In this document: positions 31,043-40,745 of the stretch, piece after piece | How the letters are laid out: each line of letters begins with the position of its first letter | Position numbering within the stretch: the first letter of the stretch is position 1 | Source of the DNA: Phascolarctos cinereus | Lineage: Eukaryota; Chordata; Mammalia; Diprotodontia; Phascolarctidae | Length of the DNA stretch: 64,000 nucleotides | Direction: 5' to 3' | Assembly: GCF_002099425.1 (NCBI RefSeq) | Contig: NW_018344037.1 | Location: forward strand, 5,386,001-5,450,000 | The notes under the pieces: generated by a model | The model's input: the letters and a program-made list of their open reading frames with translations, nothing else | The model's database searches: none | Told to the model about the DNA's origin: nothing | Translations under genes and position numbers: made by a program

Positions 31043-32450
31043 TCATAGAAAACATTCTAATATTTTATGTGGCAAAATATAATTTCTGTCAATTAGCTTT
31101 ATTATTTTTCCAGTATTTATTTTTTTCAACTAGGGATGACTCAATGCAATGGTTGTTTTCCTGTTTATCAGATACTAAGTTATTATGTTCAATTGCTTCT
31201 GGGTTTTGCTTGTTTAGTCTATTTTTTTAATCTACTTATCTATTTTTAAAATGTGCCAGGTAGCTAAAATAGCTATGATTTGTAGGATTTTTTGAGATTT
31301 TGCAATGTGGTAATAGTTGATCCCATCTATTAATACATTTTTTTTTCAATATTTCTCTCTAGATGCAATTTGTTCCTATTTCTACAGTAAAAAGGCTCTT
31401 GGCTTACGATCCAACTGACACTCAAATAGCAGACAAAGTCTCCAGGGAATGGCTGTCTACTGCTCACCTCAGGGTTGAAGGGTAACCCTACGGAGCTGGG
31501 AGTATCAAATACGAATACTCACAAGCCCTCACCCAGTGTGTCTCTCTCAATATCATACCAATATTTAACATTTTACTGATATCAATTAGGGAGTAAACAC
31601 TAATTAGCTTTTTTCCAGGAAAAATTTGCTGAGATGTTATAGCAATGACCAAAATAGAGCAGTATCTCCTTCACTACATCCCCCTTCACAAAAAACAAAA
31701 ACAAAAACAAAAAACCAAACAAAAAAAGAAACAAACAAACAAACAAAAAACAGGATTCATTCTTCTCTTCACGTACCAATTTATTCAAACTGTAGGGACA
31801 GTGGTCTCAAACTTTATGTGGATGTTTAAAAACAAATTTTTCTTAACTTGGGAATCTCTGTCTCTTCCCTCTGTCCCCAACAAATACATTTCCAGATGTG
31901 ATATGAGTGGTGGAAAAGTTGTTCCCTTGACTTAATTTGGCTGGGCTAAAATAAGCAGATAACTCCAGCTGCTTCGCATTCTCTTTCCACACTCCTCACT
32001 AGGATCAGATGTGGAAGCTTCTAGAAGAACCTGTTACTGACTCCTGTTGCTGGATTTCTTATGGTTCTTCTGACTTTATAAAGCTGACAAGGACATAAAC
32101 TCATCCATTCTATTTCCAATGCTCAATAAATGAATACCATGAAAGCATAAAAATAAAAGGACAAAATACACCGAAGTGTTAGACATTGAAGGCCACAGTC
32201 CCTGTTGGGAAAGAAGCTGATGCCATCTTCCCCCACACACACACACTCCAGAGGCTTATAGTAGTAATTCTTGCCCTGCCTGTTATCAGGGAAGAGAAAG
32301 CATCCTCTTAAATCTTTATACTCACTCAGAATTGATTCAACAGCAAATTAAAATGATTGCTATCACCATAAAAAAAGCCAACATGAAATTGCTAGAACTC
32401 AGTATCTGAAGTATGGAGAGAAACAGCTCCTCTTTTATGTATTTCTAGAA
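31043..32450. other. Unassigned DNA
   Basis: No gene recognised. An A-rich tract with caaa units lies at 31689-31751 and may be a retroposon tail with no body I can name. 31380-31560 is more GC-balanced than its surroundings but without a family match. Confidence 0.45.
31689..31751. repeat. A-rich (AAAAC/CAAA)n tract
   Basis: aaaaaacaaaaacaaaaaca and gaaacaaacaaacaaacaaa units, directly visible. Confidence 0.9.
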
Positions 32451-32454
32451 GGAA

Positions 32455-32715
32455 AAGGAATAAACATTGATATAGTACCTACTATATCCCAGGCACTGTG
32501 CTAAGTGCTTTTATTTCTTCAACTATCATCTCATTTGGTCCTCATATCCTTGCAAAGTAGGTGCTATCATTATCTCAATTTTAAAGGTGAGAAACCTAAG
32601 GTTAAGTTGACTTGCCCAGGTTGACACAGCTAGTAAGTGTCTGAGGCCAGCTTTGAACTCGTTTCCCTGATTCCAAGCCCATCACTCTCTCTGGCTCTAC
32701 CACCAACTGCCTTCG
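32455..32715 (-). mobile_element. CORE-SINE with L2-like tail, full length, antisense
   Basis: On the minus strand: tRNA-like head (gtgatgggcttggaatcagg), ctggcctcagacacttacta, CORE, then tail (gcacttagcacagtgcctgg, gatatagtaggtactatatc). All modules are in order. Confidence 0.82.
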
Positions 32716-33926
32716 CAACAGGCTTAGCAAGCATTGTATGGAATGTTAGTAGTAAGGCTTACTGGGTCCTCTGGCTAGATCTCCCACTACAGTTATATCA
32801 AGTTAGTTTGAAAGATAAAGTATTAAATTTATAAAATGATTAAAACAGTATCATCAGTTTTATTCTATTTTCATGGTCTGGGCTTTTGTGATATGAATAA
32901 CAATAAACAATGAATATCTCACATGCTTTTTGGATTTTGATTTAAAAAGAAACAGCTTTGGCTACTATTTCATGTTGCATAATTGAATTTTTGTGTTCTA
33001 TCTCATCTATTTTTTTTTCTAGGTGTGTATTGGTTTGCTAAAAATTGCCAGTTTCTGTTCTAAGTTATATATTCTCCATTGGAATTTTTCAGAGTGCCCT
33101 ACTTTTACTCCTATTACCTTATTTAAATTATTTTATTAGGCCTTCCAACTACTATTATATTTTTGTGGCCATTCCATGCTGATCTCTGTAATTCTAGTTG
33201 CGGAATTATTTCCTGTAGAGTTTTATCTTATCATTTCCTTCATCCATGATTCCCTCCACCCATTATACTATTATTTATTTACTTACTCATTTCCTCAATC
33301 TTACTGTTGTTTTCTTTCATTTTGCTTCATGGATATTTTTTTTTCCCTTATCCCTTCATTAGTTGTTTCCTTTTTATGCATTTTGACATATTTCTATCTC
33401 TATTGAGGTGACAAGAGGGAGCTGAACTTTAAACAACCTCTGCTTCAGCCCTTTCATTAGAAGCATTTTTTTTTTCCTGATTAGTACTGGAAGATCTCTT
33501 TCTCTACGGTACTGGAGATGTACCTGTACTCTCTTCTGATGGAACACAAAAAGTTGCTATATTTTCAGAGGCTCCTACTTCGCTTTCCATGGAAAGAACC
33601 GTAGGCTTCATTTATGCCTTAAGAACTTTTTCATTCTTCTCATCTTCCTTGTCACACTTTTCCATCTCCTGAAACTTCTGATACATTCTAATTAGTATTC
33701 TCTCTTTTTCCTTCTGTTTTCCTTTGAAACACTTCAAGTCTTTTAATAAATATTTCTTTTTTTCTGTGGTACTCAAGAATAGAGAGACATTCCTATAACC
33801 TTTTTATTTATTCGTCTTATCACAAAAGCAACTTGCAATTTGCTCATGTAACAGTTTTAGTGGGGAGAAAAATCTTATAAAATAATCTTGTAATGAAAAG
33901 GTTCAGGAACTCAAAAGCATTAAGAA
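32716..33926. other. Unassigned T-rich DNA
   Basis: Pyrimidine-rich sequence without a recognised gene. It could be a far-decayed antisense LINE, but no motif supports that. Confidence 0.4.
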
Positions 33927-34228
33927 GGCCAGGCATAGTGGCAGACACTTGTAATCCTAGCATCTGGAAAGACTGGATCTGGGGCGAGGTGGTGGTGGGG
34001 GATCTCAAGCTCAGGATTTGGCTGCAGTGGGTTATGCCGAGTAAGTGTCTCCGCTAAGTCTAGCATAAATATGAGGAGTTACTCAAGATGCTTAAGGAAA
34101 GACAAATCAGCCAAGGTCAGAAAAGCATGTCAAAGCTCTCTTGCTGATTAGTAGTGAGATAAGGTCTGTGAGTAGATCCTGCACTTCCAGCCTAAGCAAA
34201 ATGCAAAGAATCGGTCTTTTAAAAAAAA
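33927..34228 (+). pseudogene. RN7SL: 7SL RNA (SRP RNA) retropseudogene, near full length
   Basis: The sequence follows 7SL RNA from end to end. The 5' Alu domain is ggccaggcatagtggcagac, acttgtaatcctagca, corresponding to gccgggcgcggtggcgcgtgcctgtagtcc in 7SL. The S domain is gttatgccgagtaagtgtct (34031), cgctaagtctagcataaata and ctgattagtagtgagataag (34144). The 3' Alu domain is cctgcacttccagcctaagc, ending gaatcggtctttt at 34220 and followed by eight A. The length to the A-run is 294 nt against about 300 for the parent. Numerous substitutions and loss of GC pairs argue that it no longer functions. It holds the central S domain, so it is not an Alu-type SINE, where that part is absent. Confidence 0.9.
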
Positions 34229-34310
34229 GATAGTTTAGTAGTGTCAGCAGAGAATAGGGTTGCTTAGCCTGAAGTGGGGTTCAGGTTCAGGAACTTTCTG
34301 TGCATATATA

Positions 34311-34413
34311 AAATATTTAATCAATGCTGCTGATTGAAGGCAGTGTAAAGAGCACACATAGGTTCTTAGAGAAATATCCCATCAGAGAATATACTGTGTA
34401 TGACAAGAGCTGT
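34311..34413. repeat. Direct repeat, left copy (about 103 bp)
   Basis: aaatatttaatcaatgctgc, tgctgattgaaggcagtg and tatactgtgtatgacaagag match 35425-35531 in the same orientation at about 75 percent by eye. Confidence 0.7.
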
Positions 34414-34494
34414 ATGTATGAATGCATGCATGTGTGCACATATGTTTGTGCATATGCATATACATATATATGTGTGTGTATGTATATATGTGTA
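34414..34494. repeat. ATGT/CATA microsatellite
   Basis: tgtatgtatgaatgcatgca, then tgcatatgcatatacata and tgtgtgtatgtatata units. Confidence 0.88.
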
Positions 34495-34599
34495 TTAGAG
34501 AAGGAAATGGTGAGCCACTCCAGTATCTTTTCCAAGAAAATCCCAAATGCAGTAATGAAGAGTTAGACATAACCAAAAACTGAATGAAAAACAACAAAA
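34495..34599 (+). mobile_element. SINE 3' half, RTE-like tail
   Basis: gagaaggaaatggtgagcca, ctccagtatcttttccaaga, aagagttagacataaccaaa, aacaacaaaa: the 3' half of the SINE type at 17828, with microsatellites on both sides. Confidence 0.78.
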
Positions 34600-34866
34600 A
34601 TATGTGTATTTGTATATGTGTGTATATATATATACACACATATATATATGTACACATATACATACCCACATAGAAGCACGTGTGCATATATGTGAGCATA
34701 CATGTATGTGTATGTATATACACATACATATGTGTACACATATACATACCCATATAGAAGCATGTATACATATATGTGAGTATACATGTGCATATACAAA
34801 TACAGACATGCATATATAAAAACATGTATACATATACATTTCAATATATGTGCATGTATGTGTATT
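34600..34866. repeat. Long TATG/ACATA microsatellite with internal repeats
   Basis: Extends from the SINE tail. It includes two copies of a 30-bp-scale block (acacatatacatacccacat, agaagcacgtg near 34660 and again near 34738 with agaagcatgta), so it grew by larger duplications as well as by slippage. Confidence 0.85.
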
Positions 34867-35039
34867 TCAGTAAAATGGGTTCATTGTAACTTGATGTATA
34901 TATTATTTTATCTATTTAGGGGCCATTAGGCTTCACCAGATTGTTAAAGGGATCCATCCATGGTCTAGAACTCATTGTATGAATTCTACTGGTCAACACT
35001 GTTGTCCATATAAATATAACAACTCATGTTTATGAAAAA

Positions 35040-35200
35040 CTTAAAACTTTTCCAAGAGCTTTTTCTAGAACAGCCATGAAACATAAGTAATACAAATGTT
35101 ATTATCCTCATTTTGTAGATGAGGAAACTGAGTCTGAAAGAACTAATGTGACTTGGCCCTTTTTACACAGTCAATGTCATGGCTAGGATAAAAAAACACA
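35040..35200 (-). mobile_element. MIR-like SINE, antisense
   Basis: ttattatcctcattttgtag, atgaggaaactgagtctgaa, agtcaatgtcatggctagga: antisense MIR core. Confidence 0.7.
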
Positions 35201-35424
35201 TGTCTGAATTGATTTTCAATGGTCATTCTATTACTTTCACTTTCTACTTCTGTGTTTCCAACTTGTGTTTTGAGGAAGTGACAGAGTGCCTCATAAGAAC
35301 TGTCAAACCTGATGGCCACTGTCCACTCATATAAGGACAAATGCCACTGCCAGAAGGAACCCAGGGAACATTACTCCACTGAATGTACTTCTGGGTGAGA
35401 GACTGAAAACCTTATGAGCTGAAG

Positions 35425-35531
35425 AAATATTTCATCACTGCTGCTGATTGAAGGGAGGATAGACAGAACACATACATCCTTAGTAAGAGAAGTGTCCTGT
35501 CAGGGAGCATACTGTGTGTGGCAAGAGCTGT
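35425..35531. repeat. Direct repeat, right copy (about 107 bp)
   Basis: Partner of 34311-34413: aaatatttcatcactgctgc, tgctgattgaaggg, catactgtgtgtggcaagag. Confidence 0.7.
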
Positions 35532-36684
35532 CATTTGGAGAAAGCTTTGTTCTTGTCTTGCTGCTCATTTATCTTGCTCTTGACCTCTCATCTCATTTTG
35601 ATTTCTTGCCCTTGTCCCAGCTCCTGTATCTGTAACAACTCCTGCTGTTTGCTGTCATCTCTGGCTTTGGAACTTGACTACTTCTGACCCTCAGCTTGTA
35701 ATCTGGCTGCTACAATATTTTAGCACTTGGTCACACTCTCTGTTGATGTTTTTGTATGCTGGTTGATGCAGCTGTTAACCCTTGCTTCACTCTCATCAAC
35801 TAACCAAAATGTGACAGAATAGACTGACAGCTGGTCTGTTCATCTGTATTGTGGAAATCATGAAGACAAGAATGATAAATTGAAAATCAGGTAAAACAGG
35901 CAGTTTAGAGAAGTGGGGTGGGGTTAAGTAAGGAAAAGCAGCCAGATAGCAAATCAACAAAGTCAAGGGAAAAAAAGACCGAGAGAAACAAGTGGAGGCA
36001 CAGGCTAGGTTGCAGTCCAATACAAATAAAAGTAATAGGTTTAAGGTGCAATGTTGTCAGAGGCAATTACAAACAACAAGTTTCTAAAGAAACAAATTCC
36101 TACAGACCTAGTACTGCTGATTTTAAAATAATTCCTTTTGCTAGAGCCAAACACTCCTCAAGGGCCTGCCCTATTTGATCTTCAAATTGGGAGGATGTGG
36201 GTTCTTTGGCTAGTACTCCCATTATGGGTGTGTGTGGAGATTTCCTGGAGGCCTTGGACCCCTGACTGAATAATTGCTCTCTCCCTGAATTCTTTGGATA
36301 GGTATTTGTAACCTTTCTAGGCACTTGTTAAAGATTGAAATCCAATTGTTATTAGTTTTCTCATGTGTCTATATCTTTTCTAGATTATGATCACACTGTC
36401 AATTTATTAAGAGTTAATGCCACATTTTATGTTTTTAATAGCCCCTATGAACCCAGTGGTATTCACTCAACAGACATTTATTGATGCACCAAATTGAATG
36501 AAGATTCTCATACTTCCAATTAATACATTGCAGACAAAGCACTATCAATTGAGTATGTTTACCACATTCTTCCTAGTAGCTTTTCTTTGGTATTGTGCAG
36601 ATGTAATCTTCCTGCTAAACTAGTATAGCTAAATTGGTACCCCAAAATTATCTTTTAGTTGCATAGGAAGGGTTACATGTTTGT
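35532..36684. other. Unassigned DNA
   Basis: No gene or known repeat recognised. 35560-35760 is CT-rich. Confidence 0.45.
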
Positions 36685-36862
36685 GATTCAATAGAAAGAG
36701 CAATAGAAGAATTAGGTTCAAAACTTGACTCTACCACTACCTTGAAATCCTGGGAAAGATTCATAACTGCTATTAGTCTCAGTTTTCTCAATTGTAAAAT
36801 AAGAGGTATTACTAAATGGGTTCCAAAGTCCTTCCTGTTTCTAAATATGTGATTATAATTGC
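36685..36862 (+). mobile_element. CORE-SINE, MAR1-like tail
   Basis: aatagaaagagcaatagaag, ttcaaaacttgactctacca, gtctcagttttctcaattgt and the tail ggttccaaagtccttcctgt. Confidence 0.72.
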
Positions 36863-37144
36863 TCAGTGCAACTCAGAACAATCTTAAGTAACATTTTAAA
36901 TAGGCTTTGTATTTTCCCCTCTTTTTCTTCTTCCTGTCACCCAACTCCCCTACTCTACTATTCTGATGCCAACTTCCCTTCTATCAAAAGATAACTCATG
37001 ATTGTTTTTCACCAACAGCTATTTCTCCATCCTATTTTGTCCAATAAAAACTCCTAAACAAAGGTGACCCATCCCCTTCCCCAGCAAAAGAAATTCCTTG
37101 TGATATGTAAAAGATGTATAAATAAATTAAATTATATTAATGTA

Positions 37145-37372
37145 CTTAAGATCATAGGATCACAACTATAGAGATGAAAGGAACAACCTCCAAGCACCTA
37201 CCTTCATTCTAAGCCCCTTTTTATACAGATGAGAAAACTGAATGAGGTTTCTCACCGAGGGTGAGTTGAGTGACTCGTCCGACGTCACAGAAGAAATAAC
37301 TATCAGAGTTGATATTTGAACCCAGGAACTCTGACTCCAAAGACAGTACTCTTTCCCTTGTATCAGACTATG
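37145..37372 (-). mobile_element. CORE-SINE, MAR1-like, antisense
   Basis: Begins agatcataggatcacaacta, gagatgaaaggaacaacctc, then atacagatgagaaaactgaa and tatttgaacccaggaactct, gactccaaagacagtactct. Full antisense order. Confidence 0.78.
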
Positions 37373-37404
37373 GTCAGTATAGTTTAGTCAAAAGAATGTA
37401 TGGG

Positions 37405-37600
37405 CAATTAAGATGGAATAGTGGTTAGTGTGCAGGAGCTGGAGTCAAGAATTCTTGAATTTTAATCTAACTAGAAACTTCACAGTTGTGTAATTCTGGG
37501 CAAGTCATTTAATGCTTCAATGACACAGGTAATAATCTTAGACTTCAAAGTACAAATGAATTGCTGATCATATATATTTTCTAATCTTAGAATATCAGTA
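37405..37600 (+). mobile_element. CORE-SINE fragment
   Basis: gtgcaggagctggagtcaag, ttgtgtaattctgggcaagt, catttaatgcttcaatgaca. Confidence 0.65.
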
Positions 37601-38408
37601 GTTGTCAAACTGATGAAATTATGGTTCCTTACTACCTTAAACCCATCAGCTCCTTGCCAATAAAATGAAATAAGCCATCAAAACCCATTACATGAAATTC
37701 CTTATAGTTTTTGTTTAGTGGAAAAAATATAATTTAAGACTTCTGGGAAGATTCAGGCAAATTAGCTTAGAGATATTCCAGCAAAAACAGGAAATCATAG
37801 CAGACCTAATAATGAACAATAAACCATAAATAAGAAACTACAAGTTATTTCATCTGTCTCATAACTGCACACACACACACATACACACACAAACACACAC
37901 ACACAAATCAGCTAGGTCTCCATGTAAAATAGAAAAAGTGGCCAGCAAAATCTGAGTAGCTATTCTGAGACACCCTCCCTATCCCCCTACTCCAGTCAGA
38001 GATGGGTCAAAAACACCTAAAGCCTCAAGTCTTTGTAGGTAATGAAAGCAGATGGTCTCTAAGCAAAAACCCTAAAGTTAGTAGAGACTGGAAGTTAGGA
38101 CCATGAAATGGACACATGACAATAAAGGTCAGAAATATCAGACAATAGCCTTGGCAGATCTGTACCAATCAAGGACACCCTGGGCTCAATCCTTAGCTCT
38201 CTGCCCTGAGTTACCATGGAAGGCCTTGAAAATTTTGACATCTGAATCTCAAATATCCAAAAAGGCCTAAACATAGGAAATGGAGGTCATCACAAGAATC
38301 CCAATGATCCAGAGTAAAACAAAACAATGCAATAACACCACCCAAAAATACCACAGAGTATAGAGTGGCCCTGGTACAAACTTCAAATCAGGAAATAAGG
38401 CTGGATAG

Positions 38409-39156
38409 ATGAGTAAGTAGAAGAAGATATAGACCAGTACAAAGTGTTATATAATAGAACCGAATACACCCCAAAACACAACAAAGGAAGTATGTCTTTA
38501 AAATCTATAAGCAGAAACTAACAGAAAAAAAATCAAAGGCTTTTCCACAATATTATACAAACACCTAGAAGAAATAAAACAAAAAATTTAAAAAATGGAA
38601 ACAAAACTTTGGAGGAAAGAATCAGAGAGAGAATAAATACTTTATAACAGAAAATGATAAACCTTTTACCCTAGTAACAGATTCCATTGAAATTAAAAAT
38701 AACCAAATAGAAATCAATAATTACAAGAATGAGTAAGAAACATTAGAACAAAATCAAAAGCAAACAGTAGAAAATGTAAGGCATCTGCTATCCAAAACAA
38801 CTGACCTAAAAATAAGTCAATGAAAAATAATTCATGTATCAATAGATTCCCTGAAAATCATGATTTTCAATACAAAAAAGGCCTGAACAGTAAATTTTAA
38901 GAAAGTATAGATGAAAACTGTCTAGCCCTACTAGAATCAGAGAGCAAAATGAAAACAGAAACTGCTCCAATTACCTCATAAAATAAACCACAAAAGGAAT
39001 ATTCCCAGAAATGGTGTAGTCAAAATACAGAGGTTCCATATCAAAGGAAAAATACAGCACAGGCATTCAATATAATATAAGATCTGGCAGCTTCTACACT
39101 AAATGAGAGATTTTGGAAGATAATTGTAAAACACATAAACTCTGAGGCATCTTCGT
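38409..39156 (+). pseudogene. Old HAL1 ORF1 relic, 5' part
   Basis: The start ATG gives MSK, then an immediate stop. The Lys/Glu/Asn-rich coiled-coil region continues with frequent stops. The RRM region is near 38800-38990 (ttccctgaaaatcatgattt corresponds to LPENHD). A C-terminal start near 39080 (aagatctggcagcttctaca, ctaaatgagagattttggaa) corresponds to DLAASTLKDRRAW in the family. No usable frame. Confidence 0.6.
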
Positions 39157-40095
39157 CCCAACACTCGATTATACTGATGGATCAGGTTTCAACAGCTTGG
39201 CAACATCTCCATCAAGAGTATTTGGAGTGAAATGTCAGGGAATGATTTTCTATGGTCATTGGCTCCAGTCTCACTCAACATGTATACTTCATCTTCCACC
39301 AGATTATCAGTTGAGGATTATTTAGTCAGCCAGATATAACTAACTTTTAGGAAGAGGCATTTACCAAGGTGGAAAATTTAAAATAGTTTGCATATAGCAT
39401 CCCTTCAAATGCCAGTGCCACACTCTGCCAAAAGTACACATAGATTAAAAGAGAAAGTGGGCTCAGTAGTGGAGTGCATATGTGGCAAAGAGGTAACTCA
39501 CAGCTCCTGAGGGCTAGAGGTATATTTCATCAATCTGTGGGGTACACAGAAAGTCATTGAGGCATGTTGAAGTATCCTTGTTGGCTATATATGGAGTCAT
39601 GAGTCCAGTTTCTTCTAGGATCCTGATGAAGACTTCTTCTACTTGGTCTAGGGACACTTTTATGACATCAAGAGGAAAATGGGAAATTTATTAGATCTTC
39701 AAAAGTTAGCAAGGTCCTTCTCTGATCAGAATTATAGGGGAAAGGACAAATCTTGGCTAACAGTGAAATCAGTGCTTTTCTTCCTCTCTCCCTGAAATAT
39801 GGTTCCTTATCAAATTTCCAAGTTTACTCCATTTTCTTGAATTCCTCCCATTTAGGTCACCTCAATCGTTTTATACAAAACTTAGATGAATTAATAAAAT
39901 TTCCAGTCATCGGGAACAGAACATTTCACTAGCATCACATAACTATCAAATAGATGTCAAAGATGTTTCACACAGAGTTTTAATGTCTGTAACTGATTTA
40001 TTCAAATAAATGTCTCCTTCTGTAATTCAGATATCAATGCTAAAAAAAGGTAAAGTGTTCTGACCCCACCTTTACTTAGCATTCCAAAAGACAAA
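39157..40095. other. Unrecognised 0.94-kb insert inside HAL1 ORF1
   Basis: The HAL1 ORF1 sequence is lost at about 39157 and regained at about 40096. The intervening DNA matches no family I know in either orientation, has no clear terminal repeats, poly-A or target duplication, and holds no long open frame. Confidence 0.5.
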
Positions 40096-40745
40096 ATATA
40101 TAGTCTTACTACCAAAACAACTTAATATAAGCATATATCTATGAGGGGAGGACTATAATGGAATAAGAACTTTAATAAAATAAAAGAATAAAGCATTTCT
40201 GATGAAAGAAAAGACTTCAATATGAACTTTGAAATGCAAACATAAGACTAAAGAGATATATAAAGTAAAAATTATGTGAACAACTGGAAGAGGCTCTTTG
40301 ATGATGGACTAACATTCTTATGGAGGAGCAAAAATAAGTGCTACATCTTAATTAATGACTTCAAGAAGCAATGATGGAATTAACTAAGAAAGCAGAGTGT
40401 CTATGAATAGACTGATTATGCCCTCAAGGTTTCAAGAGTTGAAAGAAGAGGGAGAATAACAGGAATATACTAGTAAAGAAAAGAGGAGGAGGAGGACAAT
40501 AGAACTTACCTTTTATCATAATAGGTTTATGTGAAAAAGAAAGTATCCAGAGATGAAGGAAGGATTGGGGAGAATTGACATCTGATGAACCTCCCTCTTC
40601 TCTGAACCAGAAAGTGGAGGTAGAATATATTATACTGATTTATACACAAAGAAATATTGCTATGTGAAAATATACTCAATCTAAACAATTGGAGAAATAT
40701 TGAGTGATCATGGATAGGCTGAGTCAATATAATAAAAATGATTTT

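Larger units (their letters stand above)
37725..40745 (+). mobile_element. Old HAL1/L1 element, plus strand, 3'-truncated
   Basis: A 5' leader begins near acttctgggaagattcaggc (37740). An ORF1 relic runs from the ATG at 38409 to about 39156, is broken by an unrecognised insert (39157-40095) and resumes at 40096-40260 (catttctgatgaaagaaaag, aactttgaaatgcaaacata). A purine-rich spacer follows (40430-40620), then a short ORF2-like piece (gaaatattgagtgatcatgg, ataggctgagtcaatataat) that stops where the next minus-strand element begins. A CA-rich tract (37868-37908) lies in the leader. Much more diverged than the copy at 11183, so older. Confidence 0.65.

Noticed and set aside
33927-34228. Alu-like SINE
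   Set aside because: The central S domain of 7SL is present, which Alu-type elements lack.
39150-39240. A Tyr-Thr-Asp-Gly-Ser reading that resembles a retroviral RNase H motif
   Set aside because: Five residues in AT-rich DNA, followed by stops and no other RNase H block; too weak to call.
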